A stretch of DNA of 24,808 nt from HTCC5015 sp051747425 (GTDB lineage Bacteria > Pseudomonadota > Gammaproteobacteria > HTCC5015). The notes under the pieces were generated by a model that saw nothing but the letters and a program-made list of their open reading frames with translations, was not told the DNA's origin and searched no databases. Shown here in pieces: positions 13,690 through 21,284 of the stretch (the stretch's first letter is position 1; every line of letters begins with the position of its first letter). The DNA lies in the NCBI GenBank assembly GCA_051747425.1, contig JBNJGD010000025.1, forward strand, positions 1-24,808. The letters are read 5' to 3'. Position numbers and translations under genes: made by a program.

Positions 13690-14115
13690 TCAGAGTGTTT
13701 TCGCGTACTGCTTGAGGCCGCGGCGGATGACCTTGTCGAGCACGGTGCGGACGAACGGGGCGACGCCCGGGATGTTGGAGTCGAAAACGATGGTGTAGTC
13801 GAGGTGAGTGCGGCCGCCCTCTTCAGAGAAGCGCATGACGCCGTGGTGGTTCTTGAGTGGCGTGCCCTTGGTGATTTTGTACTCGATCAACTCGTTTTCC
13901 CGGTAAGCGGTGACGGTTTCCTCGAAGGGCGGCAGCGGTCCGGCGTTGATGCGGCGCACCGAGCCCTTGCCGTTGACGGCGTCCTCGCCGTCGCGAATGC
14001 GGCGAATTTTGGCGCTCAGAATGGGGCTGAGTTTTTCGTGGTCGCCCAGGGTGGCAAAAACGGTGGCCACGGGGGCGGGGAAATCGGTCTGGATGTGGAT
14101 TCGCTGCAAGCTCAT
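13690..14115 (-). CDS. SRPBCC (START/polyketide-cyclase-like) family protein
   Basis: This 141-residue protein has the SRPBCC start LQRIHIQTDFPAPVATVFAT, followed by LGDHEKLSPIL. It has later strands EYKITKGTPLKNHHGVMRF and THLDYTIVFDS, and a long C-terminal helix (FVRTVLDKVIRRGLKQYAKT). The fold makes a deep hydrophobic pocket for a lipid-like ligand, but the ligand cannot be told from sequence. The start at 14115 has an AGGAGA site; the frame extends upstream to 14142, but that start would add an unlikely MHHHTGDRP. The gene is convergent and abutting with the CDGSH gene, and divergent from the small periplasmic gene at 14350. Confidence 0.85.
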   Translation of the reverse strand: MSLQRIHIQTDFPAPVATVFATLGDHEKLSPILSAKIRRIRDGEDAVNGKGSVRRINAGPLPPFEETVTAYRENELIEYKITKGTPLKNHHGVMRFSEEGGRTHLDYTIVFDSNIPGVAPFVRTVLDKVIRRGLKQYAKTL

Positions 14116-14320
14116 GGGTCTGTCTCCTGTGTGGTGGTGCATGATCTATCAAGGCCAGCGCGGGTTCAAGCACCGCTGTGTGGGCCCGGGCGACGCCACC
14201 GGGGGATCGTGCCACGGCCGGTTGCCGGGTGTTATATCGCGCCAATTTGGCTAAATCAGATGATTTTTACCTGGGAGTGAACTAGTTTTAAAAGTGGCTT
14301 GTACTTTTATCGAGGGAGAT

Positions 14321-14334
14321 AGCGCCAAGGCGCT
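14321..14334. promoter_or_regulatory. Short palindrome AGCGCC-AA-GGCGCT before the ribosome site of the 14350 gene
   Basis: A perfect 6-bp inverted repeat with a 2-base centre lies one base before the AAAGGA ribosome site (14335-14340). It could be an operator half-site pair or a small hairpin affecting translation. It may also be chance in GC-rich sequence. Confidence 0.3.
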
Positions 14335-14349
14335 AAAGGATTTGGGCTT

Positions 14350-14688
14350 ATGACTATGAAAATCACAGGGTTATTGACCGCACTGGTCTTTTTGGCGGCC
14401 CCGTCGGCTCAGGCCGCTTTTGGGGTGGAGACACTGTCTCACAAACTGAGTCTGAACCCGGGGCAAATCGAACGGGTCGAGCGGATTATGAAAGAGGAGT
14501 TCGACGCCCGCAGGGCACTGCGCCAGGGCGACCGGCGACCGACTTGCGAGGAGCGCCAGGCCGTGTGGCGCGCCACCCGCGACAAAATGGCCGGAGTGCT
14601 GCGTGAGGACCAACTGGCGCTGTACGAAGAGCGCCAGCAGAGCCGAATGCGCAGTTGCAACCGGGCGGAGCAGTACAGCGGCCGATAG
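14350..14688 (+). CDS. Small periplasmic helical protein
   Basis: This 112-residue protein has a signal peptide (cleavage near A22, PSAQA/AF). The mature part is a charged two- to three-helix chain (LSLNPGQIERVERIMKEEFD; CEERQAVWRATRDKMAGVLR; EDQLALYEERQQSRMRSC). The pattern of helices with an Arg/Glu-rich LxxDQ-like segment recalls Spy/CpxP or heavy-metal-resistance type periplasmic proteins, but a true LTxxQ signature is not clear. Two Cys (in PTCEERQ and MRSCN) could form a disulfide. ATG 14350 has AAAGGA at 14335-14340. Convergent with nqrM. Function unknown. Confidence 0.75.
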   Translation: MTMKITGLLTALVFLAAPSAQAAFGVETLSHKLSLNPGQIERVERIMKEEFDARRALRQGDRRPTCEERQAVWRATRDKMAGVLREDQLALYEERQQSRMRSCNRAEQYSGR

Positions 14689-14715
14689 GGCTCGCGCACC
14701 CCGGGGCGGCAAGCC

Positions 14716-14937
14716 CTAGGCGGGGAAGTGGGTCTCGCGCTCGCGGCGGGCCTGGGCCTCGCTGGCTTTCCTTTTGATGTCGCAGGGGTTGTCGCAGCCG
14801 CATTGACGCTCGGCCCCGGGCACATTGTTGATGCCGCCGCAGCTGCCTTTGACCCGTGCGCGTCCGAAAAGCACGCCCACAGACATGGCGGCGACGACGA
14901 TCAAGAGAAAGGCGAATGCCAGTAAAAAGGTTGTCAT
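14716..14937 (-). CDS. nqrM: Na+-NQR maturation protein NqrM (DUF539)
   Basis: This 73-residue protein has one N-terminal membrane helix (about 3-24) and four conserved Cys (C33, C46, C48, C52) in GSCGG and CGCDNPC, the DUF539/NqrM pattern. NqrM is needed to assemble the iron centre of the sodium-pumping NADH:quinone oxidoreductase (family knowledge). The start at 14937 has a GAGGAGG site. It overlaps the apbE stop by ATGA, so both Nqr maturation factors are translated together. The nqrABCDEF genes themselves are not in the window; in many genomes they lie next to apbE, upstream of it. Confidence 0.93.
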   Translation of the reverse strand: MTTFLLAFAFLLIVVAAMSVGVLFGRARVKGSCGGINNVPGAERQCGCDNPCDIKRKASEAQARRERETHFPA

Positions 14938-15992
14938 GGTGTTGCCTCCTCGTCGCTTGCCGTGACGGTCTTTGCGGTGTCTTCAACCAGTGCCGGGTAG
15001 CGCTCGGCAAAGGCCCGGTTGTAGGCCGGTTGAAAGTCCCCGTCCTTCTTTGACAGCAGATAGACGGGAAATTCCAGCTTCTGTGCCCATTTTAACCCAT
15101 CTGCCGGTCCCAACACCATGAGCGCCGTGGCCCAGCCGTCGGCGAGCATGGCGCTGGGGGCGATGACCGTGACCGAGGCCAGCGTGTGGCTGATGGGGCG
15201 GCCATCTCGCGGATCGATGGTGTGGGAGTAGCGCTCGCCGTCGCCAGACTGGCGGAAATTGCGGTAGTCGCCCGAGGTGGCGATGGCCTGATCTTCGAGT
15301 TCGACAACGGCGTTTCGGAACACATTGCGCTCGCCAGCGGCGGGTTTTTCGATGCCAATCCGCCAGTGGCTGCCGTCCATTTTCCGCCCCGCGGCGTAGA
15401 GTTCACCGCCGACTTCAACCAGAAAGCTTTCTACGCCTTCGCTTTGCAGATAGTTGGCGGCGGCGTCCACCGCGTAGCCCTTGGCAATGGCCGAAAGGTC
15501 GACATAGAGCCCGGGCAGATCAGTGCACAGCTGCTCGCCCTCAATGCTCAGGTGTTGATAGCCGCTTCTGTCCATGGCCTGTTCGATTTCCGTTTCATCC
15601 GGCACCCGGGTTGGCCGCTGCTCGGGGCCAAAACCCCACAAGTTGACCAGCGGCCCAACGGTCACATCGAAGGCGCCCCCGGTTCGTTTGGCGATGGTCT
15701 GGGAGGCCTCTATGACCTCCCGGGTGTCGGCGGAGACGCCCAGACAGGCAGCCGCGTCCAACTGGTTGAATCGGCTCAGTTCGGAGTCTTCAAGGTAGGT
15801 GGACATGAGGGCATTGACGCCATCGAGGGTGGACTGGATGCCCTCGCCATAGTCGGCGGCCTCGGCCCCCCGCGGCAAGACCACGGTCGCCGACCAGGTG
15901 GTGCCCATGACCTGGCCGCTGTAGCGGGTTTCTGGTGAATGGGTGTCACAGGCGACCAGCCCCAGTGACAGAAACAACACAAATAAACGCAT
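14934..15992 (-). CDS. apbE: FAD:protein FMN transferase ApbE (lipoprotein)
   Basis: ApbE moves FMN from FAD onto Thr residues of periplasm-facing subunits such as NqrB and NqrC. This 352-residue protein is a lipoprotein with lipobox LGLVAC (C15), so it acts at the outer face of the inner membrane. Family motifs are YSGQVMGTTW near the N-terminus, VDLSAIAKGYAVD, the metal/FAD-site segment SHTIDPRDGRP, and ADGWATALMVLG. The start at 15992 has a GGAGG site 5 bases away. The frame is open to 16130, but only 15992 yields the signal peptide. It is coupled to nqrM by overlap. The next gene upstream is an Na+/H+ antiporter, so three sodium-related genes run in one direction. Confidence 0.95.
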   Translation of the reverse strand: MRLFVLFLSLGLVACDTHSPETRYSGQVMGTTWSATVVLPRGAEAADYGEGIQSTLDGVNALMSTYLEDSELSRFNQLDAAACLGVSADTREVIEASQTIAKRTGGAFDVTVGPLVNLWGFGPEQRPTRVPDETEIEQAMDRSGYQHLSIEGEQLCTDLPGLYVDLSAIAKGYAVDAAANYLQSEGVESFLVEVGGELYAAGRKMDGSHWRIGIEKPAAGERNVFRNAVVELEDQAIATSGDYRNFRQSGDGERYSHTIDPRDGRPISHTLASVTVIAPSAMLADGWATALMVLGPADGLKWAQKLEFPVYLLSKKDGDFQPAYNRAFAERYPALVEDTAKTVTASDEEATP

Positions 15993-16048
15993 AGAACCTC
16001 CGGATAACGGCCGGATTATAGCGCGTCGAACGGGGCTTTGGCTTGTTC

Positions 16049-17947
16049 TTACCGGGTTTCGGTGCGTGGCGATTTGCCCTCGCTGGTCTCTTCTTTTTCT
16101 CCGGCCGGTACCAGGCTGAACAATTGCCACTGACTTTTGGGGTTGAGGTCGGCATCGGCGGTAAACCAGTGCACCGATCCCTTGGGGTCAATGGCGAACA
16201 GCGGGATATTGTAGAAGTTCTTGCGGTGATCCATCCAGTCGTCGAAATCGAAGTTCTCGGTCAGCGTGGTGCTCTTGATCTGGGCGCCTTTGGCCAGCAT
16301 GCCAGTGAGCTTGCCGAAGGTCATGTCCACGCCGAAGAGGATTTTGCCCCGGTGCTTGTCGCTGGTGATGTGCTTGTTGTCGGAGCTGTTGTCGTCTCGC
16401 GTGGCCAGACTGAGTATGTTTTTGTTGGGAAATTCGTGGCGGAACTTGGTCACGCCCAGGTGGTTGCGGTCGGCGTGGTGGGAGAGGCCAAGAAAGCCAC
16501 CCAGGCCCACCAGGTCCAGGTGATTGTCAGCGTGCTCGGAGAGAAGGCTGCCGTAAAAGGAGGGCAGGTTGTCCATACGCGCCGCGGAGATATTGTCCCA
16601 GTAGGTATCGGCCAACAGCACCCGGTATTTGGCTTGTTGCAGGGCCTTGGCGATGGCCCGGGCCACCGGGTTGGCACCCATGATCAGGTAACCGCGGGAA
16701 TCGGGCTCGGCCACGCCCAGGGCGCGGGCCAGCGGCCGGGCGGTGGCACTTTGTACGATCACTGTGCCCATAATGACGGCAAAGGCCAACGGCACCAGTA
16801 ATTCGGCCCCGGCGTAGCCCATTTGCTCCAGCTTGAGGGCAAACAGGGCCGATACGGCGGCGGCGACGATACCGCGTGGCCCCACCCAGGCGAGGAGCAG
16901 GGATTCCTTGGGGGTAAACACGGAACCGATGGTGCTGAAAAACACCTTGATGGGTCGGCTGAGGAACTGCATTACCAGCAACACGCCCACGCTGCCCCAG
17001 CCCAACATGCGCAGGTCGGCAAAATCGATGCGCGCGGCGAGGACGATAAACAGGGTGGAGACCAGCACAATGGTCAGGCTCTCCTTGAAGTTGAGGATGT
17101 CCTCGGTGTTTACATTGCGCATGTTGGCCAGCCAGATGCCCATCACGGTGACGGCCAGCAGGCCGGATTCGTGGCGCAGTTCCTCGGCGCCGGCAAAGAC
17201 GCCGCAGACGATAGCCAGGGTGGCAAAGTTGTGCAGATACTCGGGCAGCCAGTGGTGGCGCAATACCAGGCCGAACAGGTAACCGCTGAGCACGCCGGTG
17301 ATCATGCCCACGCCGATGGTCTGCAGGAAGATCAGGCTGGCCTGGGTCCAGGCGCCGCCAGTCTGTTGGGCCACGATCCACTCAAAGACCAGTACCGCAA
17401 ACAGGGCCCCCAATGGGTCGATGACGATGCCCTCCCAACGCAGGGCATTGGAGACGCGGGCGTTGGGCTTGATGGTGCGCAGCAGGGGCACGATGACCGT
17501 CGGCCCGGTGACCACCATGATGGCACCGAAGAGGGCGGCCAGTGGCCAGGCCAGCCCCACCAGATAGTGCACGGCGGTGGTGGTAATCACGGCGTTGATC
17601 AGGGCGCCGTAACTGACCATGTTGCGGACGACGCTGCCGATCTCTCGCAGCTCGCGGAATTTCAGGGTCAGGCTACCCTCGAACAGGATCACCGCCACCG
17701 AGAGCGAGATAAAGGGAAACAGTAAATCGCCAAACAGCTCGTCGGGGTTGACCACGCCGGCCACGGGGCCGAGTACCAGCCCGGAGAGCAGCAGAAACAG
17801 AATGGCTGGCAGGTGTATCCGCCAGGCCACCCATTGACAGGCAATGCCGATAACGGCGATCAGGGCGAGTATGGAGAGTGTGCTGATCAAAATGGTGGCT
17901 TCACTTATGGCGTCAAAAGCGACGGTCGTTTTTGTAATGTCGCCCAT
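16049..17947 (-). CDS. CPA1-type Na+(K+)/H+ antiporter with C-terminal TrkA-N-like domain
   Basis: This 632-residue inner-membrane antiporter probably exchanges monovalent cations for protons in salt and pH homeostasis. The first 400 residues hold about 12 hydrophobic helices, with family landmarks GLVLGPVAGVVNPDELFGDL, FEGSLTL and LLAWVGPRGIVAAAVSALFA (the conserved GPRG region of CPA1). The last 217 residues are soluble. They start with a Rossmann-like GYLIMGANPVARAIAKAL, a degenerate TrkA-N/RCK nucleotide-binding site, so gating by a nucleotide is likely. The start is uncertain: MGDITKTTVAF at 17947 or MAIMGD at 17956. The upstream open frame to 18112 is probably not coding. Confidence 0.9.
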   Translation of the reverse strand: MGDITKTTVAFDAISEATILISTLSILALIAVIGIACQWVAWRIHLPAILFLLLSGLVLGPVAGVVNPDELFGDLLFPFISLSVAVILFEGSLTLKFRELREIGSVVRNMVSYGALINAVITTTAVHYLVGLAWPLAALFGAIMVVTGPTVIVPLLRTIKPNARVSNALRWEGIVIDPLGALFAVLVFEWIVAQQTGGAWTQASLIFLQTIGVGMITGVLSGYLFGLVLRHHWLPEYLHNFATLAIVCGVFAGAEELRHESGLLAVTVMGIWLANMRNVNTEDILNFKESLTIVLVSTLFIVLAARIDFADLRMLGWGSVGVLLVMQFLSRPIKVFFSTIGSVFTPKESLLLAWVGPRGIVAAAVSALFALKLEQMGYAGAELLVPLAFAVIMGTVIVQSATARPLARALGVAEPDSRGYLIMGANPVARAIAKALQQAKYRVLLADTYWDNISAARMDNLPSFYGSLLSEHADNHLDLVGLGGFLGLSHHADRNHLGVTKFRHEFPNKNILSLATRDDNSSDNKHITSDKHRGKILFGVDMTFGKLTGMLAKGAQIKSTTLTENFDFDDWMDHRKNFYNIPLFAIDPKGSVHWFTADADLNPKSQWQLFSLVPAGEKEETSEGKSPRTETR

Positions 17948-18196
17948 TATGGCCATCCCCATAGCCCGATGGAACCCCCAAATGTTTCGGCGAAATCCAG
18001 TACCGGGTTCGGGTGATGGAACGACGGGCGACAGACGCGACACCTGTGGCGACAATTGGTGGGGCAGATATAGGTTGAGGTGACGCGCCAAGGGGAATAC
18101 CTGCCACGACAATTGACCGGCGCCCCGCGGCGGTTCAACCTCATCGGCAAATGCGGTGATGCCGCTCTAAAACAGATACTCCACGGAGAACAAGAC
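17948..18196. promoter_or_regulatory. Divergent intergenic region, antiporter / monooxygenase
   Basis: These 249 bases separate two divergently transcribed genes and so must hold both promoters. I could not pick out convincing -35/-10 pairs or operators by eye. Open frames entering from both sides lack family-like sequence. Confidence 0.4.
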
Positions 18197-19810
18197 ATGG
18201 CCACAGCAGGCAGCAAAAAGAAGTCAGTGAGCAAAAAATCAGCCAGTAAGAAGTCCGCCGCCGGGAAGGCGGTCAGCAAGAAGGCCGTCAGTAAAAAGGC
18301 CGTGCGGAAAAAATCGTCGGGCAAAAAAGCGGCCGCCCGCAAAGCGCCCCAGGTATTTGATGTGCTGGTGATCGGCGCCGGCTTCTCCGGCGTCAATGCC
18401 GGCATTTGCCTCAAGCAAAAGGGCATTGAGAATTTTGCCATTCTCGAGCGCGCCGACGATGTGGGCGGCACCTGGCGGGACAACACCTATCCTGGCTGCG
18501 CCTGCGATGTGCCCTCGCACCTGTACTCCTATTCCTTTGAGCAGAACCCGAACTGGAGTCGCTCCTATTCCGGTTACGCCGAGATTCACCAGTACATTCG
18601 CGGCACCGCCCAGAAGTATGGCCTCAACAAGCACCTGCGCTACGGCGTGAGCATCGTCCGCGCCGATTTCGACGAGGACAGCGGCCAGTGGACCCTGGAG
18701 GACGAGGGTGGCAATCGCTACCAGGCCCGCGCCGTGGTCTCTGCCGTCGGTGGCCTGGTCGATCCGGCCTGGCCCAACTTCAAGGGCATGGAGCAGTTCA
18801 AGGGCGAGCTCTTCCACACCGCCCGCTGGAACCACGATGTGGACCTTCGCGGCAAAAAAGTGGCCATTGTCGGCACCGGTGCCAGCGCTATTCAGGTGGT
18901 GCCCTCGATTGCCGACAAGGTGGATCAGTTGCACATCATCCAGCGCACGCCGCCGTGGATTTTGCCCAAGCCCGATACCCCCATCGGTCGCGGCATGAAA
19001 AACCTGTTCCGCAAATTTCCCCTGGCCCAGCGCTTTTTCCGCAATGGCATTCTGGCGCTGTCCGAGGGCGTGTTTGGCCCGCTGGTGATTCTGGATACAC
19101 CGCTCGACAAGGTGCTGCAGAAGCTCGCCAAAATGAACATCGACCGCAATATCAAGGACCCGGAACTGCGCAAGCAGGTGACGCCGGACTACGATATTGG
19201 CTGCAAGCGGGTGTTGTTTTCCAGCGAATACTATCCCGCGCTCAATCGCGACAATGTCGATGTGTTGACCAAAGGGGTGGACCGCTTTACCGAGTCTGGC
19301 CTGGTGCTGAGCAATGGCGAATCGCTGGATGTTGATGTCGTTGTGATGGCCACCGGCTTCAATGTGAACATCTCCGAGCCTCCCTTCGACATCAAGGGGC
19401 TGAATCAGCAGTCGATCAAGGACCTCTGGGACGGCCCCGGTGGCAAGGCCTACAAGGGCATGGCCACACCCGGCATTCCCAACTGGTTCTTTATGCTCGG
19501 CCCCAACACCGGCCCCGGCCACACCTCCGTGCTGATTTACACTGAGGCCCAGGCCCAGTACATCACCGAGGCGGTGGAGACCATCCTGAAGCGCGACCTC
19601 AAGTATGTCAGCGTCAAGCAACCGGTACTGAGTCGTTACCATCAAAAACTGCAAAAGCGCATGCAGTACACCTCCTGGACCTCGGGTTGCCAGAGCTGGT
19701 ATCTCGATGAGTACGGCGAGAATCACACGCTGTTCCCAGGGCTGGCCACGGAGTACGCCCTGAGCGCCCGTCACTTCAACATCGACGAGTATGATACCGA
19801 GGCCGCCTAG
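18197..19810 (+). CDS. Flavin-containing monooxygenase (Baeyer-Villiger type) with lysine-rich N-terminal tail
   Basis: This 537-residue protein is an FAD/NADPH monooxygenase that likely inserts oxygen into a ketone or oxidises a soft nucleophile. The FAD motif is GAGFSG (60-65). Other landmarks are DVGGTWRDNTYPGCACDVPS and the Baeyer-Villiger fingerprint FxGxxxHTxxW at F201-W211. The NADPH motif is GTGASA from G226, and ATGF appears in MATGFNVN. The substrate is unknown. The first 50 residues carry 17 Lys with repeated SKK/VSKKA units, like histone H1-type tails, and precede a normal catalytic domain; this is unusual for the family. ATG 18197 has GGAGA 7 bases upstream. The frame is open to 18080, but the tail is present from either start. 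Confidence 0.92.
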   Translation: MATAGSKKKSVSKKSASKKSAAGKAVSKKAVSKKAVRKKSSGKKAAARKAPQVFDVLVIGAGFSGVNAGICLKQKGIENFAILERADDVGGTWRDNTYPGCACDVPSHLYSYSFEQNPNWSRSYSGYAEIHQYIRGTAQKYGLNKHLRYGVSIVRADFDEDSGQWTLEDEGGNRYQARAVVSAVGGLVDPAWPNFKGMEQFKGELFHTARWNHDVDLRGKKVAIVGTGASAIQVVPSIADKVDQLHIIQRTPPWILPKPDTPIGRGMKNLFRKFPLAQRFFRNGILALSEGVFGPLVILDTPLDKVLQKLAKMNIDRNIKDPELRKQVTPDYDIGCKRVLFSSEYYPALNRDNVDVLTKGVDRFTESGLVLSNGESLDVDVVVMATGFNVNISEPPFDIKGLNQQSIKDLWDGPGGKAYKGMATPGIPNWFFMLGPNTGPGHTSVLIYTEAQAQYITEAVETILKRDLKYVSVKQPVLSRYHQKLQKRMQYTSWTSGCQSWYLDEYGENHTLFPGLATEYALSARHFNIDEYDTEAA

Positions 19811-19831
19811 GGCCTGATTGTGTTAGCGTGA

Positions 19832-19854
19832 GGGCCTCACTCAGCAAGAGGCCC
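19832..19854 (+). promoter_or_regulatory. Hairpin covering the gst ribosome-binding site
   Basis: GGGCCTC (19832-19838) pairs with GAGGCCC (19848-19854) over a 9-base loop. The right arm includes the AAGAGG ribosome site before the ATG at 19860, so the structure could lower translation. There is no T run, so a terminator is less likely. Confidence 0.4.
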
Positions 19855-19859
19855 CCGCC

Positions 19860-20528
19860 ATGATTACACTGCACCATCTGGAAAACTCCCGGTCACAGCG
19901 CATTCTCTGGTTGCTGGAGGAGCTGGGCGTCGACTACGAGGTCCGGCGCTACCAGCGCGACCCGAAAACGCTGCTGGCACCCGATGAGCTCTATCAGGTC
20001 CACCCGCTGGGCAAGTCACCGGTGATCACGGACGGTGACCGCACCATTGCCGAATCCGGGGCGATCATCGAGTATCTGGTGAATGTCCACGGCGGCGGCC
20101 AGTTCAAGCCGGCGAGCGATACCGAGGCCTTTCTCGACTACACCTACTGGATGCACTACGCCGAGGGCTCGCTGATGCCCCTGATGGTGATGACCCTGAT
20201 CTTCACCCGCATTCCCGAATCGCCCATGCCGTTTTTTGTCAGGCCGGTGGCCAAAGGCATCTGCTCCAGGGTCAAAAGCGAGTTTCTCCAGCCGCGCGCC
20301 AAAGAGCAGCTGGCCTTCGTCGATCAGCACCTCGAGGGCCACCAGTGGTTTGCCGGGGAGGCGCTCAGCGGCGCCGACTTTCAGATGAGTTTTCCCCTTG
20401 AGGCCGCCGCCTCGCGTATTGATCTAAAAGCCGCCTGCCCCAATATTGCGGCCTATTTACAGCGTATCCATGCCCGCGAGGCCTATCAGCGCGCTCTGGA
20501 AAAGGGCGGTCCCTACGACTACGCTTGA
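19860..20528 (+). CDS. Glutathione S-transferase family protein
   Basis: This 222-residue cytosolic GST has an N-terminal thioredoxin fold (about 1-80: MITLHHLENSRSQRILWLLE, then HPLGKSPVITDGDRTIAESG, with the cis-Pro and the ESGAI glutathione-binding turn). An all-helical C-terminal domain follows, with the usual FAGEALSGADFQMSFPLEA. Catalysis would use Ser10 or Ser12 of the ENSRS segment. These proteins add glutathione to electrophiles or have related redox roles; the substrate is unknown. It follows the monooxygenase after 49 bases in the same direction, which suggests a shared detoxification unit, though a hairpin lies between them. Confidence 0.92.
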   Translation: MITLHHLENSRSQRILWLLEELGVDYEVRRYQRDPKTLLAPDELYQVHPLGKSPVITDGDRTIAESGAIIEYLVNVHGGGQFKPASDTEAFLDYTYWMHYAEGSLMPLMVMTLIFTRIPESPMPFFVRPVAKGICSRVKSEFLQPRAKEQLAFVDQHLEGHQWFAGEALSGADFQMSFPLEAAASRIDLKAACPNIAAYLQRIHAREAYQRALEKGGPYDYA

Positions 20529-20610
20529 GCTTAAAAGCTGAAAGGAAACTGTCAAAAATTCCGCTTAATATTGATCAACGAGTCAGCATCGAATCACTGT
20601 GGAGAGAGAA

Positions 20611-21165
20611 ATGGAACGGGACAGCAAAGAAGCACTGAGCAAAGCGACGATCTGGTTGCACTGGATCGTCGGGGTCGCCGTCATCGGCATGTTGTCGGTG
20701 GGGGTCTATATGGACGCCACCCATACCTACGCCCTCTATCCCTGGCACAAGTCCTTCGGCTTTGTACTGTTTTTCCTGATACTCGCCCGGGTCATCTGGC
20801 GCATGGCGGCCGGCTGGCCCCCGCCGGTGCGCGAATATCCCACCGCCGAGCGCCTGCTGGCCAGTGTGGTTCACTATTTGCTGCTGATCGGCATCGTCCT
20901 GATGCCCATCTCGGGTTTTCTGATGTCCGCTGTGGGCGGCAGTGGCGTCGAGGTCTTTGGTCTCGAAGTCGTGGCCCGCAATCCCGACCCCAATGACCCG
21001 AGCGAAACCGTGGCCCACAACGAGACCGTGGCTTCCATCGCCCACCAGATGCACGGTTTGGTGGGCTACACGCTGATCGTGGCTGTTGTTCTGCACACTG
21101 TTGGTGCACTCAAACACCACTGGGTGGATAAAGACCGGACGATGGCACGAATGTTGGGCAAATAA
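20611..21165 (+). CDS. Cytochrome b561 family protein
   Basis: This 184-residue integral membrane protein has four hydrophobic helices. Candidate haem ligands are H17 (WLHWIVG), H46 (PWHKSFG) and later His in HQMHGLVGY and LHTVGALKHHW. This is the bacterial CybB-type di-haem b561 pattern. These proteins pass electrons across the inner membrane, for example to quinone or from superoxide. A loop between helices 3 and 4 is longer than usual (ARNPDPNDPSETVAHNETVA). The start ATG 20611 has GGAGAG at 20601-20606; an in-frame GTG at 20599 is less likely. Downstream, a G/C-rich imperfect hairpin near 21220-21240 may end transcription. Confidence 0.92.
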   Translation: MERDSKEALSKATIWLHWIVGVAVIGMLSVGVYMDATHTYALYPWHKSFGFVLFFLILARVIWRMAAGWPPPVREYPTAERLLASVVHYLLLIGIVLMPISGFLMSAVGGSGVEVFGLEVVARNPDPNDPSETVAHNETVASIAHQMHGLVGYTLIVAVVLHTVGALKHHWVDKDRTMARMLGK

Positions 21166-21284
21166 CCCAAAGCGGCAGAAAACCATCTACCATTCCCTCA
21201 CGGCGCATGGTAAATAAGTGTTAAGCCCCGGTTGCCGGGCAATAATAAACAAAATCCGGGCTGATGCGCCCCGAGGGTATACAC

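Noticed and set aside
15993..16130. Upstream extension of apbE
   Set aside because: It would bury the lipoprotein signal peptide. A good GGAGG site serves the start at 15992.
18239..19774. 511-codon minus-strand open frame opposite the monooxygenase
   Set aside because: Composition-driven. No recognisable domain, whereas the plus-strand protein carries all monooxygenase fingerprints.
21215..21240. Terminator after cytochrome b561
   Set aside because: Stem GCCCCGG/CCGGGC has a bulge and a 3-base loop with no T tract; too weak to list as a feature.
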